Part shown: positions 23,380 through 31,734 of the stretch, piece after piece
Numbering within the stretch: position 1 is the stretch's first letter
Layout of the letters: each line of letters starts with the position of its first letter
From: Actinomycetospora succinea
Lineage (GTDB): Bacteria > Actinomycetota > Actinomycetes > Mycobacteriales > Pseudonocardiaceae
Assembly (NCBI RefSeq): GCF_004363095.1
Contig: NZ_SNYO01000001.1
Coordinates: 992,001 to 1,056,000, forward strand
Direction: 5' to 3'
DNA length: 64,000 nucleotides
Translations under genes and position numbers: made by a program
The notes under the pieces: generated by a model
Database searches by the model: none
Seen by the model: only the letters and a program-made list of their open reading frames with translations
What the model was told of the DNA's origin: nothing

Positions 23380-24507
23380 TTACGGCCGCTGCGCGAGAAG
23401 GGCGGAGGTGCGGGCCATCAGCCCCGGGACGTCGGCGGCGCCGCCGGCCTGGGGCGGGGGTTCGTGGTCGAGCAGCCAGCGGGCGAGCTGCACCGAGCCC
23501 GCCACCACCGCGCCGGCCCGCTCGCGGCGCCGGGCGGTGTAGGCCGCGAGGGCGCTGTCCAGGTCGTCCCCGCCGAGCACCTCCTCGACCAGCACCGACG
23601 CGTCCTCGAGGGCCATCGCCGCGCCCTGCGCGAGGGTGGGTGGGCACGAGTGGGCCGCGTCGCCGGCGAGCACGACGCGCCCCCGGTGCCACGGGCCGTC
23701 GACGAGGTGGTGGGTGAACCACGTGTAGTTCACCCGCGACGGGTCGGTCATCCGCTCGCGGATCTCGCGCCAGGGCCCGCCGTAGTGGCCGGCCAGCTCG
23801 CGCATGGTGGCGAGCTGCTCGTCGGGGGACAGGCCGGTGCGGTCGGCCGCGTCCTCGACGAGGTAGGCGTAGATCGAGTCGTCGCCGGTGGGGCAGTAGC
23901 CCGCGATGTAGGCGGCGCCGCCGTAGGTGAGGTCGGTCCGCGTGACGTCCTCGGGCCGCGTCGTGAAGACCCGCCAGATGCCCATGCCGAGCGGCTCCGG
24001 GCGGGTGTCGATGCCCATCTGCGCGCGGACCGCGGAGTTGAGCCCGTCGGCGCCCACGACGAGGTCGTAGGTCTGCCGGGTGCCGTCGTCGCAGGCGGCC
24101 TCCCCGGCCTCGGTGACGCTCTCCAGCCGGACGCCCGTGCGGACCTTCACCCCGACCTCGGCGGCACGCTCGGCCAGCAGCCGGGCCATCTCGCCACGCG
24201 GCATCCCGACGGTCGCGGGCAGGTCCGGCCCGCCGGTGCGGGCGTCGGGGATGACGGCGAGGACGCCGCCGTCGGGGGTGCGCAACCCGACCTCGTCGAA
24301 CGCGTACCCGGCGGCGAGGACGTCGTCGAGGACGCCGAGGTCGCGGAAGACCCGCAGCGCGTTGCCCTGCAGCGTGATGCCGGACCCGGAGGCGCCGATC
24401 GCGGGCGTGGCGTCGACGAGGTCGACGGCCACCCCGGCGCGGGCCAGCAGGATGGCGGTGGCGGCGCCGGCGGCGCCACCGCCGACCACCAAGACATCGG
24501 AGATCAT
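23380..24507 (-). CDS. FAD-dependent aromatic hydroxylase
   Basis: A 375-residue group A flavin monooxygenase. The FAD Rossmann motif is at the N-terminus (VVGGGAAGAATAILL), the D-G motif is VVGADGLNS, and the C-terminal FAD-binding G-D motif is VLAGDAAHSCPPTLAQG. It would use NAD(P)H and O2 to hydroxylate a phenolic compound. The ATG at 24507 overlaps the cyclase stop (ATGA). It resembles 3-hydroxybenzoate/salicylate/MhpA-type enzymes in general, and I cannot choose among these. Confidence 0.9.
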   Translation of the reverse strand: MISDVLVVGGGAAGAATAILLARAGVAVDLVDATPAIGASGSGITLQGNALRVFRDLGVLDDVLAAGYAFDEVGLRTPDGGVLAVIPDARTGGPDLPATVGMPRGEMARLLAERAAEVGVKVRTGVRLESVTEAGEAACDDGTRQTYDLVVGADGLNSAVRAQMGIDTRPEPLGMGIWRVFTTRPEDVTRTDLTYGGAAYIAGYCPTGDDSIYAYLVEDAADRTGLSPDEQLATMRELAGHYGGPWREIRERMTDPSRVNYTWFTHHLVDGPWHRGRVVLAGDAAHSCPPTLAQGAAMALEDASVLVEEVLGGDDLDSALAAYTARRRERAGAVVAGSVQLARWLLDHEPPPQAGGAADVPGLMARTSALLAQRP

Positions 24508-25505
24508 CACTTCACCGCGATCGGGTTGACGGGGGAGCCGACGGCGCCGGTGATCCGCAGCGGCGCGGCGGTGAGGAAGAAGTCGTGGCGGCCGTCGGCG
24601 GCGCAGGCGTCGGCGAGACCGTCGAGGTCCCACATCTCGCCGAGGAACAGGCCGAGGTGCGGGATGGCGACCTGGTGCAGCGGCTGGAAGGCCACGTCGA
24701 ACTCGTTCGGCCGGACCTCCACGCCCCAGGTGTCGGTGGCCACCGCGGCGATGTCGGTGTCGTGCAGCCAGTCGAGCGTGGTGAACGACAGGCCGGGCGC
24801 CGGGCCGCCGGCGTAGCCGCCCCAGCCGTCGCGGCGCGTGCGGGCGTACTGCCCGGTGCGCACGCAGACGATGTCGCCGGGCCGGACCTCGACGCCCTGG
24901 ACCCGGGCGACCTCGTCGAGCTCGTCGGCGGTGATCGGGTAGGCGTCGGGGAGCTCGCCCCCGCCGATCACGCGGCCCACGTCGAGCAGGACCCCGCGCC
25001 CGGCGAGGTGGGCGGCGGCGGTCTCGATGCCGGTGAGCCGGTCGCCCTCGACCCGCACCACCGCGGCGGCGTCCCGGCCGTTCCACGCCTTGCCGTGGTC
25101 GAAGATGTGGCCCAGGCCGTCCCATTGCGTCGAGCACTGCAGCGGCATCGCGATGACGTCGTCGGCGCCGCCGATGCCGTGGGGGAACTCGCCGTCGAGG
25201 GCCTCGTGACCGGTGCCGAGCATGGTGTGCACCGGGTTGGTGCGCTTCTTCCAGCCGTTCTGCGGGCCGGTCTCGTCGAAGGGCTGGGACAGCGAGAACG
25301 CGGTCCCGGTGCGGACGCACGCCGCCCCCTCGACCCGCTTGGCGGGGGTGAGCAGGTTCAGCGAGCCCAGGACGTCGTCGGGACCCCAGCGGCCCCAGCG
25401 CGAGACGCGGGCGGCGACGGCGGCGACGGCCTCCTCGGGCTTCGCCGGGTCGTGCCCGGCGGCCACGATCGCCGTCCGGTCGGTGGTCGCGGCGGCGGCG
25501 GTCAC
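24507..25505 (-). CDS. Cyclase-family (kynurenine formamidase-like) hydrolase
   Basis: A 332-residue cyclase/isatin-hydrolase-like metal-dependent amidase. The family motif H-x-G-T-H-x-D-x-P-x-H appears as QCSTQWDGLGH, a variant known in a subgroup that binds metal with fewer His. Following strands (RGVLLDV, then PGDIVCVRTGQ) match. It could open a lactam or formamide such as an isatin- or kynurenine-like compound, so the pathway may begin from a nitrogen-containing aromatic. GTG 25505 overlaps the stop of the second FAH gene. Confidence 0.85.
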   Translation of the reverse strand: MTAAAATTDRTAIVAAGHDPAKPEEAVAAVAARVSRWGRWGPDDVLGSLNLLTPAKRVEGAACVRTGTAFSLSQPFDETGPQNGWKKRTNPVHTMLGTGHEALDGEFPHGIGGADDVIAMPLQCSTQWDGLGHIFDHGKAWNGRDAAAVVRVEGDRLTGIETAAAHLAGRGVLLDVGRVIGGGELPDAYPITADELDEVARVQGVEVRPGDIVCVRTGQYARTRRDGWGGYAGGPAPGLSFTTLDWLHDTDIAAVATDTWGVEVRPNEFDVAFQPLHQVAIPHLGLFLGEMWDLDGLADACAADGRHDFFLTAAPLRITGAVGSPVNPIAVK

Positions 25506-26425
25506 GGGGCCACCACCCGGGTGGTCTGGGTGCCCAGACCGGTGATCGACCCGGTCATGACGTCCCCGGCGCGCAGCAGCCGGCCGAGCGCCATCCCGTT
25601 GCCCGCAGGGCTGCCGGTGAGCACCAGGTCGCCGGGACGCAGCGGCGTGATCTCCGAGGCCGCGGCGACGAGGGCGGCGACGTCGAAGAGCATGTCCTTG
25701 GTGGTCTCGTCCTGCATGACCTCGCCGTTGAGCTCCAGGCGCAGTCGCAGGTCGGAGGGGTCGACGTCCCGGGCGGGCACGAGCCACGGGCCGAGCGGGG
25801 TGAAGCCGGGGCCGTTCTTGGCGCGGAACCAGTCGGTGCCGATCTCGGGCATGTCGCGGCGGAAGACCTGGTCGCGGGCGGTCAGGTCGTTGGCGATCGT
25901 GTACGCGGCGACGTGGTCCAGCGCCCGGGACCGGTCGACGCGGAACGCCTCGCGGCCGATCACCGCGGCCAGCTCGAGCTCCCAGTCGAACTTCTGCGTC
26001 CACGGCGGGATCACGACGTCGTCGCTCGGGCCGGTGACCGCCGACGGGAGGCCGATGAACAGGTAGGGCGTGCCCTCGGCGGCGCGCCGGTCCATCATCC
26101 CCGCGACCTCCGCCCGGAGCTCCGCGTCCGGTCGGTTCCCGCGCTCGGCGTGGTGCGCGGCGGCCAGGTCGATGACATGGGTGCGGTAGTTGGCGCCCGA
26201 CTGGAGGATCTGTCCGGGCTCGACGGGCGGGAGCACGGTGAGGTCGTCGAGGGGGACGCCCTCGGCCTCGGACATCGCGTCGAGCGTCGGCAGCACCCGG
26301 TCCCAGTCGGCGAGCAGCTCCCGCGTGCTCGCGCCGACCTCGACGACCGTCTCCGCGTCCGTCACCAGCCCCGCGAACCCGCGCCCGCTCGCGTCGGCGA
26401 ACGTCCCCAGCCTCATCGCCCCCAT
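25502..26425 (-). CDS. FAH-family hydrolase 2
   Basis: A 307-residue FAH-fold enzyme, first gene of the catabolic operon. Motifs include GANYRTHVIDLA, FDWELELAAVIG, ANDLTARD and GLGTQTTRVV at the C-terminus. It shares only the general fold with the first FAH protein, so the two probably act on different intermediates. The ATG at 26425 is favoured because GGAGGG lies seven bases upstream; a further ATG three codons in is possible. It is divergent from the 26530 gene. Confidence 0.88.
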   Translation of the reverse strand: MGAMRLGTFADASGRGFAGLVTDAETVVEVGASTRELLADWDRVLPTLDAMSEAEGVPLDDLTVLPPVEPGQILQSGANYRTHVIDLAAAHHAERGNRPDAELRAEVAGMMDRRAAEGTPYLFIGLPSAVTGPSDDVVIPPWTQKFDWELELAAVIGREAFRVDRSRALDHVAAYTIANDLTARDQVFRRDMPEIGTDWFRAKNGPGFTPLGPWLVPARDVDPSDLRLRLELNGEVMQDETTKDMLFDVAALVAAASEITPLRPGDLVLTGSPAGNGMALGRLLRAGDVMTGSITGLGTQTTRVVAP

Positions 26426-26452
26426 GGGCGTGCCCTCCGCAACATCGTCGGT

Positions 26453-26466
26453 GTGGTCGCGACCAC
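26453..26466. promoter_or_regulatory. 14-bp perfect palindrome in the divergent promoter region
   Basis: GTGGTCGCGACCAC, in the 104-base space between the catabolic operon and the divergent gene at 26530. Candidate operator for the LysR protein encoded at 27021, though its spacing is not the textbook T-N11-A. Confidence 0.5.
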
Positions 26467-26529
26467 GATGCGGCCGCCGCGCGCGGGCCCGGAAGGCCCA
26501 ACCGCTGATGCCGGGCATCGGCGAGGCTG

Positions 26530-27021
26530 ATGCCCGTGCAGCTGTCCCTCGACGAGATCCGCGCGGTCACCGCCTACGCCGTGGCCTGCGCGGAGCCCGC
26601 GCTGGCGCTCGTCGGCGACGACCCGCGGCCCCGCGCCGCGATCGACACCGCGCGGGCGTTCGCCGCCGGCGCCGGGCGCACGAAGGCCCTGCGCGACGTC
26701 GCCTGGGCGGCCCACCGGGCGGCGCGGGAGGCTTCCGACGCCTCGGCCCGCGAGGCGGCACGGGCTGCCGGGCACGCGGCGGGCGCGGCGTTCCTGCACC
26801 CGCTGGCGACGGCCACCCAGGTCGGCCACATCCTGGGCGCGGCGGCGTCCGCGACGCTGGCGCTGGGGGACGACGGCCACCTGGAGCGCTGCCGGGACCT
26901 CGCCCCGCCCGTCGTCGTCGACGTCCTGCGCCGGTACCCGCCCGCGCCGCCCGGGTACGGACGCGCCGGCGAGCTGATGCGCGCCCTCGACGCCGCGCTG
27001 CGGTCTGGTACGCCTACCTGA
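26530..27021 (+). CDS. Imm5-like/putative immunity-family helical protein
   Basis: A 163-residue, Ala-rich helical protein. It resembles proteins annotated as putative immunity protein (Imm5-like domain): repeating helices such as VTAYAVACAEPALALV, RAAIDTARAFAAG and ALRDVAWAAHRAAREASD, then HATGHILGAAAS-type segments. There is no neighbouring toxin. Its stop overlaps the LysR ATG (TGATG), so it is co-translated with the regulator. Its role in this catabolic locus is unknown. Confidence 0.6.
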   Translation: MPVQLSLDEIRAVTAYAVACAEPALALVGDDPRPRAAIDTARAFAAGAGRTKALRDVAWAAHRAAREASDASAREAARAAGHAAGAAFLHPLATATQVGHILGAAASATLALGDDGHLERCRDLAPPVVVDVLRRYPPAPPGYGRAGELMRALDAALRSGTPT

Positions 27022-27983
27022 TGGACGAGGCACCGCCGCTCCGGCTCGCCAACCTCGACCTCAACCTGCTGCTCTCCCTGCGCGCGCTGCTCACCGAGCG
27101 GAACGTCACCCGCGCCGCGGCCGCCCTCGGGCTCTCGCAGCCCGCGGTCAGTGCCGCGCTCGCCCGGCTGCGCCGCCACTTCGGCGACGAGCTGCTGGTC
27201 CGCGTCGGCAACCGCTACGAGCTCACCCCGCTCGCGGCGCGCCTGATCGACCGCACCGAGGCCGCGGTGGCGGGGATCGAGCGGGTGTTCTCGGCCGCGC
27301 CCGACTTCGACCCCGCGGCCACGACCCGCGAGTTCACCCTGCTCGTCTCCGACTACGCGACGAGCGTGCTCGGGCCGCCGCTCGCCGCGGCGTTCGCCCG
27401 CACGGCGCCGAGGGCCCGGCTGCGGCTGTGCCCCCACCGCCCCGAGGACGTCACGGGGGCGGCGGAGCGCCTGCGGGCGGTGGACGGGCTGCTCCTGCCG
27501 CACGGGTTCGTCGACGACATGCCCTACCTCGACCTCTACGAGGACCACTGGGTGGTGCTGGTGGCCACGACGAACGACCGGGTGGGGGAGACGGTCACGC
27601 TGGACGACCTCGCCGCGCTGCCGTGGGTGACCGTCTACCACCGGCCCACCGCGTTCATCCCCGCCGCGCAGCAGCTGCGGGCCCACGGCATCGAGCCGCG
27701 CGCCCAGGTCGTCGTGGAGTCGTTCCTGCCGATCCCCGACCTCGTCGCCGGCACCGACCGGGTCGGCCTGCTGCAGGGCCGGCTGGCGGCGCGGCTGCGT
27801 CCCGACGACGGGGTGCGGGTCCTGCCGTGCCCGTTCACCGCGACGCCCCTGGTCGAGGCCATGTGGTGGCACCCGACGTACGACGCCGACCCCGCCCACC
27901 GGTGGCTGCGGGGGCTGCTCACCGAGGTGGGCGCGGACCTGCCCGCCATCAGCGCCGCGGATGGTGACCCCCAACAGGAGTGA
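27021..27983 (+). CDS. LysR-family transcriptional regulator
   Basis: A 320-residue LysR regulator. The N-terminal winged helix (NLLLSLRALLTERNVTRAA then LGLSQPAVSAALARLRRHFGDELLVR) is classic, and the C-terminal part is a periplasmic-binding-like inducer domain. Such proteins of the NodD/NahR type activate aromatic catabolism when a pathway intermediate binds. Coupled to the upstream Imm5-like gene and followed after 85 bases by the transporter, it probably controls the divergent operon at 20461-26425. Confidence 0.92.
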   Translation: MDEAPPLRLANLDLNLLLSLRALLTERNVTRAAAALGLSQPAVSAALARLRRHFGDELLVRVGNRYELTPLAARLIDRTEAAVAGIERVFSAAPDFDPAATTREFTLLVSDYATSVLGPPLAAAFARTAPRARLRLCPHRPEDVTGAAERLRAVDGLLLPHGFVDDMPYLDLYEDHWVVLVATTNDRVGETVTLDDLAALPWVTVYHRPTAFIPAAQQLRAHGIEPRAQVVVESFLPIPDLVAGTDRVGLLQGRLAARLRPDDGVRVLPCPFTATPLVEAMWWHPTYDADPAHRWLRGLLTEVGADLPAISAADGDPQQE

Positions 27984-28068
27984 TTTCCGATCACTCCTCG
28001 CCCGCCCCGACACTCGCCGGACGTGTGGTGCCGATCACGGCCCCCGGGGAGAGAGTGCGGAGGAGACC

Positions 28069-29286
28069 GTGACGGTGACCGGCGAGGAAGCGGACCAGGG
28101 CAGGGCGGCCCGGTCCCGGGGCGCGACCGGGCAGGGCGCGATCCTGCTGGCGGGCAGCTGCCTGCCCATCCTGGGCTCGGTGCTCCTCGCACCGGTGCTG
28201 CCGCGGATGATGGAGGCCTTCGCGGGCACGGCGGGCGTCGAGGCGCTGGTCCCGATCGTCCTCACCGCGCCCGCGCTCGTGATCGGCCTGCTCGCGCCGG
28301 TCGCCGGTCGCATCGTCGACGCAGCCGGGCGCAAACGGGTGCTCGTCGCCGCCCTCGTGGTCTACGCCCTGTTCGGCACCGCGCCGCTCTACCTGGACTC
28401 GCTCGGCGCGATCGTCGCCAGCCGGGTCGGGGTCGGGATCTGCGAGGCCGCGATCATGACCGCCTGCACGACGCTGCTCGCCGACCTGTTCGACGGCACG
28501 TCCCGCGACCGCTGGTTCGGCCGGCAGACGATCGCGACGACGCTCGCGGCCACCGTCTTCTTCGGGCTCGGCGGCGCGCTCGGCGCGGTCAGCTGGCGGG
28601 CGCCGTTCGTCCTGTACTTCTCCAGCCTCGTCGTCGCGGTGCTCGTCGCGGTGTTCGTGCGCTCCACCGGGCGGACCCGGGCCGCCGAGCTGCCGCCCGT
28701 GCCGTGGCGGCTCATCGCCGTGCCGTGCCTGGTCACGTTGTTCGGCGGGATCGTCTTCTACACCCCGATCGCCGAGCTCTCCCTGGTGCTGGCCTCGGTC
28801 GGCGTGACGTCGACGGCCACGATCGGCCTGCTCAGCGCCGTCGCCTCGCTCGCGACGGCGGCGGGCGGCTACACGTTCGGCCGGGTCGCCCGGCGCGGCA
28901 CGCGGGTCCTGCTCCCGGTCGCCCTCGGGCTCGCGGCCGTCGGTCTCGTGGTCGTCGGGATCTCCCCGTCGGTGCCCGTGATCGCCGTCGGTGCCGTGAT
29001 CGCGAGCGCCGGCACCGGCCTGCTCCTGCCGACGCTGCTGACCTGGGCGCTGTCGGGGCTGGGCTTCGCCGAGCGCGGCCGGGGCACCGGCTTCTGGACC
29101 GCCGCGATGTTCATCGGCCAGTTCTTCTGCCCGCTCGTGCTGCTCGCCGTCGCCGGCCCGCTCGGGAGCCTCTCGGCGGCGATCCTGGCGCTGGGCGTGC
29201 TGACGGCAGCGGTGGCCGTGGTGGCGCCTGTGATCGTGCGCAGCTCTCAGCGGTCGAGCCGCGCGGTGACGACGCCCGTCTCGTAG
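28069..29286 (+). CDS. MFS transporter of the catabolic locus
   Basis: A 405-residue 12-segment MFS protein. The first motif A is VAGRIVDAAGRKR. The start is GTG 28069 with GCGGAGGAG upstream; a second GTG follows two codons later. It probably imports the aromatic substrate or exports an intermediate, judging only from position after lysR. The gene overlaps the convergent response regulator by 40 bases. Confidence 0.85.
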   Translation: MTVTGEEADQGRAARSRGATGQGAILLAGSCLPILGSVLLAPVLPRMMEAFAGTAGVEALVPIVLTAPALVIGLLAPVAGRIVDAAGRKRVLVAALVVYALFGTAPLYLDSLGAIVASRVGVGICEAAIMTACTTLLADLFDGTSRDRWFGRQTIATTLAATVFFGLGGALGAVSWRAPFVLYFSSLVVAVLVAVFVRSTGRTRAAELPPVPWRLIAVPCLVTLFGGIVFYTPIAELSLVLASVGVTSTATIGLLSAVASLATAAGGYTFGRVARRGTRVLLPVALGLAAVGLVVVGISPSVPVIAVGAVIASAGTGLLLPTLLTWALSGLGFAERGRGTGFWTAAMFIGQFFCPLVLLAVAGPLGSLSAAILALGVLTAAVAVVAPVIVRSSQRSSRAVTTPVS

Positions 29287-29909
29287 GCGAGGACGACGGC
29301 CTGGACGCGGTCGCGCAGGTCGAGCTTGGTGAGGATCCGCCCGACGTGGGTCTTCACCGTCTGCTCGGCGAGCACGAGGTGGGCGGCGATCTCGGCGTTC
29401 GACATCCCGCGGGCGACGAGGACGAGCACCTCGCGCTCACGGGCGGTGAGCACGTCGAGCCGCGCCGGGACCGAGCGGGCGGGGACCGCGCGGGACGCGA
29501 ACTCGGCGACGAGGCGCCGGGTGATCGACGGCGCGAGCAGCGCGTCGCCGCCGGCGACCACGCGGACCGCCCGCACCAGCTCGTCGGCCGGGGCGTCCTT
29601 GAGCAGGAAGCCGCTCGCCCCGGCGCGCAGGGCCTCGTAGACGTACTCGTCGACGTCGAACGTGGTCAGCACGAGCACCCGTACGTCGTCGTGGCGCTCG
29701 AGGATCCGGCGAGTGGCGGCGAGGCCGTCGAGGCGCGGCATGCGGACGTCCATGAGCACGACGTCGGGGGTGTGCAGGTCCACCGCCGCCACGGCCGCCT
29801 CGCCGTCGGCGGCGTGGCCGACGACCTCGAGCCCGTCCTGGGCGTCCAGCAGCGCGCCGAACCCCTCGCGGACCATGGCCTGGTCGTCGACGACGAGGAT
29901 CCGGGTCAC
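29247..29909 (-). CDS. NarL/FixJ-family response regulator 1
   Basis: A 220-residue regulator. Receiver domain with ILVVDDQ, phosphoacceptor Asp in VVLMDVRMP, and Lys in FLLKDAP. The C-terminal LuxR-type helix-turn-helix (LTAREREVLVLVARGMSNAEIA then EQTVKTHVGRIL) completes it. GTG 29909 overlaps the kinase stop (GTGA), so the pair is co-translated. No target can be inferred; its end overlaps the MFS gene on the other strand. Confidence 0.92.
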   Translation of the reverse strand: MTRILVVDDQAMVREGFGALLDAQDGLEVVGHAADGEAAVAAVDLHTPDVVLMDVRMPRLDGLAATRRILERHDDVRVLVLTTFDVDEYVYEALRAGASGFLLKDAPADELVRAVRVVAGGDALLAPSITRRLVAEFASRAVPARSVPARLDVLTAREREVLVLVARGMSNAEIAAHLVLAEQTVKTHVGRILTKLDLRDRVQAVVLAYETGVVTARLDR

Positions 29910-31054
29910 GGGCCGCTCACACGGCTCAGCGTCGCACGCCCGGCCGGGAGGCTCGCGTCCACCGCGAACCCGCCGTCCCCGGTCGGGCCGACGGTCAGGG
30001 CACCGTCGACGGCGGCGGCCCGCTCGCGCATCCCCGGCAGCCCGAGACCGGAGCCCGGGCCCGCCGCCGAGCGCCCGGGCCCGTTGACGACCCGCAGGCG
30101 CACAGTGTCCGGGGTGTGGTCGATGGTCACCGCGACCGGCACGTCGGCGGCGTGCCGCGAGGCGTTGGCCAGGGCCTCGGCGAGGATCCGGTACAGCGAG
30201 ACCGACGCCGCCGGCCCGAGCCCGGCGGGGTCGCCGGTGGTCGTCACCGTCAGCTCGACGCCGGCCGCGGACGTGGCGGCGAGCAGCTCGTCGACGTCGT
30301 CGGCGCCCGGCTGCGGCGTCAGGTCGGCGGCGTCGTCGTCGGCACGGAGCACGGTGAGGACGCCGCGCAGCTCGGTGAGCGCCGCCCGGGCCGCGTCGCC
30401 GATCGCGGTGAACTCCTCGGCCGAGGCCGCGTCGACCGCGGGCAGCCGGTAGCGGGCGGTCTCGGCGCGGACCACGACCATCGACATCGAGTGGGCCACG
30501 ACGTCGTGCAGGTCGCGGGCGACCCGCGCGCGTTCCTGCAGCACCGCGCGCCGCGACTCCTCGTCGGCGCGCTGCTCCTCGGCCTCGACGATCTGGCGCC
30601 GCTGGGTGAGCACCCGCCGGCCCAGCAGCCCGACCGCGAGCACCACCACGGTGAAGAAGATCCCGAGCCCGGCGCCCTCCGTGGTGCGCGTCGCGAGGAC
30701 GAACAGGCCGACCAGCCCGGCCGTCGCGACCGCGGCCGCCCACGGCGCGCACCGCGCGACCACGAGCGCGGTGAGGCCGCAGAGCACCACGAGGTGCACG
30801 GCCTGCACGCTCAGCGCGTAGCCGGGCGCGGCCCCGACGAGCAGCGCGATCAGCACCCCGCCGAGCGCCGACGCCACCCACGCCCGCCACGGGTGCTCCG
30901 GCGCGACGAGCACCGGGAGCGCGACGACGAGGGCGACCGCCAGCGCCGTCGCCGGGGTCACGGCGAGCTCGTTGAGGGAGGTCGGCCAGGCGATCGCCAG
31001 CAGGATGCCCGCCAGGACGATGCGGCCGGCGTACGACCAGCGGTTCCGGCGCAT
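29906..31054 (-). CDS. DesK/NarL-type sensor histidine kinase 1
   Basis: A 382-residue kinase with about six membrane segments (residues 10-160), a short coiled coil, a HisKA_3 dimerisation domain (ARDLHDVVAHSMSMV, the His being the phosphosite) and a HATPase domain (EALANASRH, GSGLGLPGMRERA). No extracellular sensor domain, so it likely senses the membrane or an accessory protein. ATG 31054 is preceded by TAACCT eight bases upstream, a possible leaderless promoter. Confidence 0.9.
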   Translation of the reverse strand: MRRNRWSYAGRIVLAGILLAIAWPTSLNELAVTPATALAVALVVALPVLVAPEHPWRAWVASALGGVLIALLVGAAPGYALSVQAVHLVVLCGLTALVVARCAPWAAAVATAGLVGLFVLATRTTEGAGLGIFFTVVVLAVGLLGRRVLTQRRQIVEAEEQRADEESRRAVLQERARVARDLHDVVAHSMSMVVVRAETARYRLPAVDAASAEEFTAIGDAARAALTELRGVLTVLRADDDAADLTPQPGADDVDELLAATSAAGVELTVTTTGDPAGLGPAASVSLYRILAEALANASRHAADVPVAVTIDHTPDTVRLRVVNGPGRSAAGPGSGLGLPGMRERAAAVDGALTVGPTGDGGFAVDASLPAGRATLSRVSGP

Positions 31055-31062
31055 GGAGCAGG

Positions 31063-31068
31063 AGGTTA
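31063..31068 (-). promoter_or_regulatory. -10 box (TAACCT) of the kinase 1 operon
   Basis: Minus-strand TAACCT ending eight bases before the ATG at 31054, fitting the leaderless pattern. Confidence 0.35.
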
Positions 31069-31212
31069 GGAGGCGGCGCCGGCGGTGTCGTCCCTCCCAG
31101 GTCCTCAGCCCCGGGTATGACGTCCCGCCCGACCCGCCGCCGGCGTAGCGCCCGGGGGACGGCTCTGCGGGGCGACGCCCGACGAGGCCCTCGCCGATGA
31201 TCGTTCCGGGTC

Positions 31213-31734
31213 GTGACCAGGCTTCTCGCGTCGCTCGCCGCCGTCCTCGCCGCGCTGTTCCTCGCCTCCGGCACCGGGCGGGCGACCGTGGCCCAGCGGG
31301 GCCCCGAGGACGCCGAGTCGGCGCGGGCGGTGGCGGAGCTGACCGGCCCGGACCGCACCGCGGTGGCGATCCCGGCGTCCTTCGCGGCCGGCGACCGCCC
31401 GGTGGTCGTGGGCGGGAAGCTGCTGGACCCGCGCGGCTCGTGCTCGTCGCCGGTCGACCTGCCTGCCTCCTTCGACGACGCGTGCCGCGCCCACGACCTC
31501 GGCTACGACCTGCTGCGCCACGCCGCCGCGCAGGGCGGTCCGCTCGGGCCCTGGGCGCGGCGGGCGATCGACGAGCAGCTCGCGCGGGACCTGTCGGCGG
31601 CCTGCGAGACCGGGCCCGCGCGGTGCCACGTCCTCGCGGGCGTCGCGGACCTCGTCGTCGCCGTGAACTCCTGGCGCCAGGGCTGGAGCGTCCCGGTCGT
31701 CGAGCACGGGCCGTTCGTGCGGGGCGAGCCGTGA
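31213..31734 (+). CDS. Secreted prokaryotic phospholipase A2
   Basis: A 173-residue exported protein. Signal peptide at the N-terminus (RLLASLAAVLAALFLASG, cleavage probably near residue 24). The catalytic core FDDACRAHDLGYDL contains the C-x2-H-D-x-G-Y dyad found in bacterial phospholipase A2 such as the Streptomyces enzyme. Additional cysteines (GSCSSP, SAACETGPARCH) probably form disulfides. It should release fatty acids from phospholipids outside the cell, using Ca2+. It overlaps the next gene by four bases. Confidence 0.85.
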   Translation: MTRLLASLAAVLAALFLASGTGRATVAQRGPEDAESARAVAELTGPDRTAVAIPASFAAGDRPVVVGGKLLDPRGSCSSPVDLPASFDDACRAHDLGYDLLRHAAAQGGPLGPWARRAIDEQLARDLSAACETGPARCHVLAGVADLVVAVNSWRQGWSVPVVEHGPFVRGEP

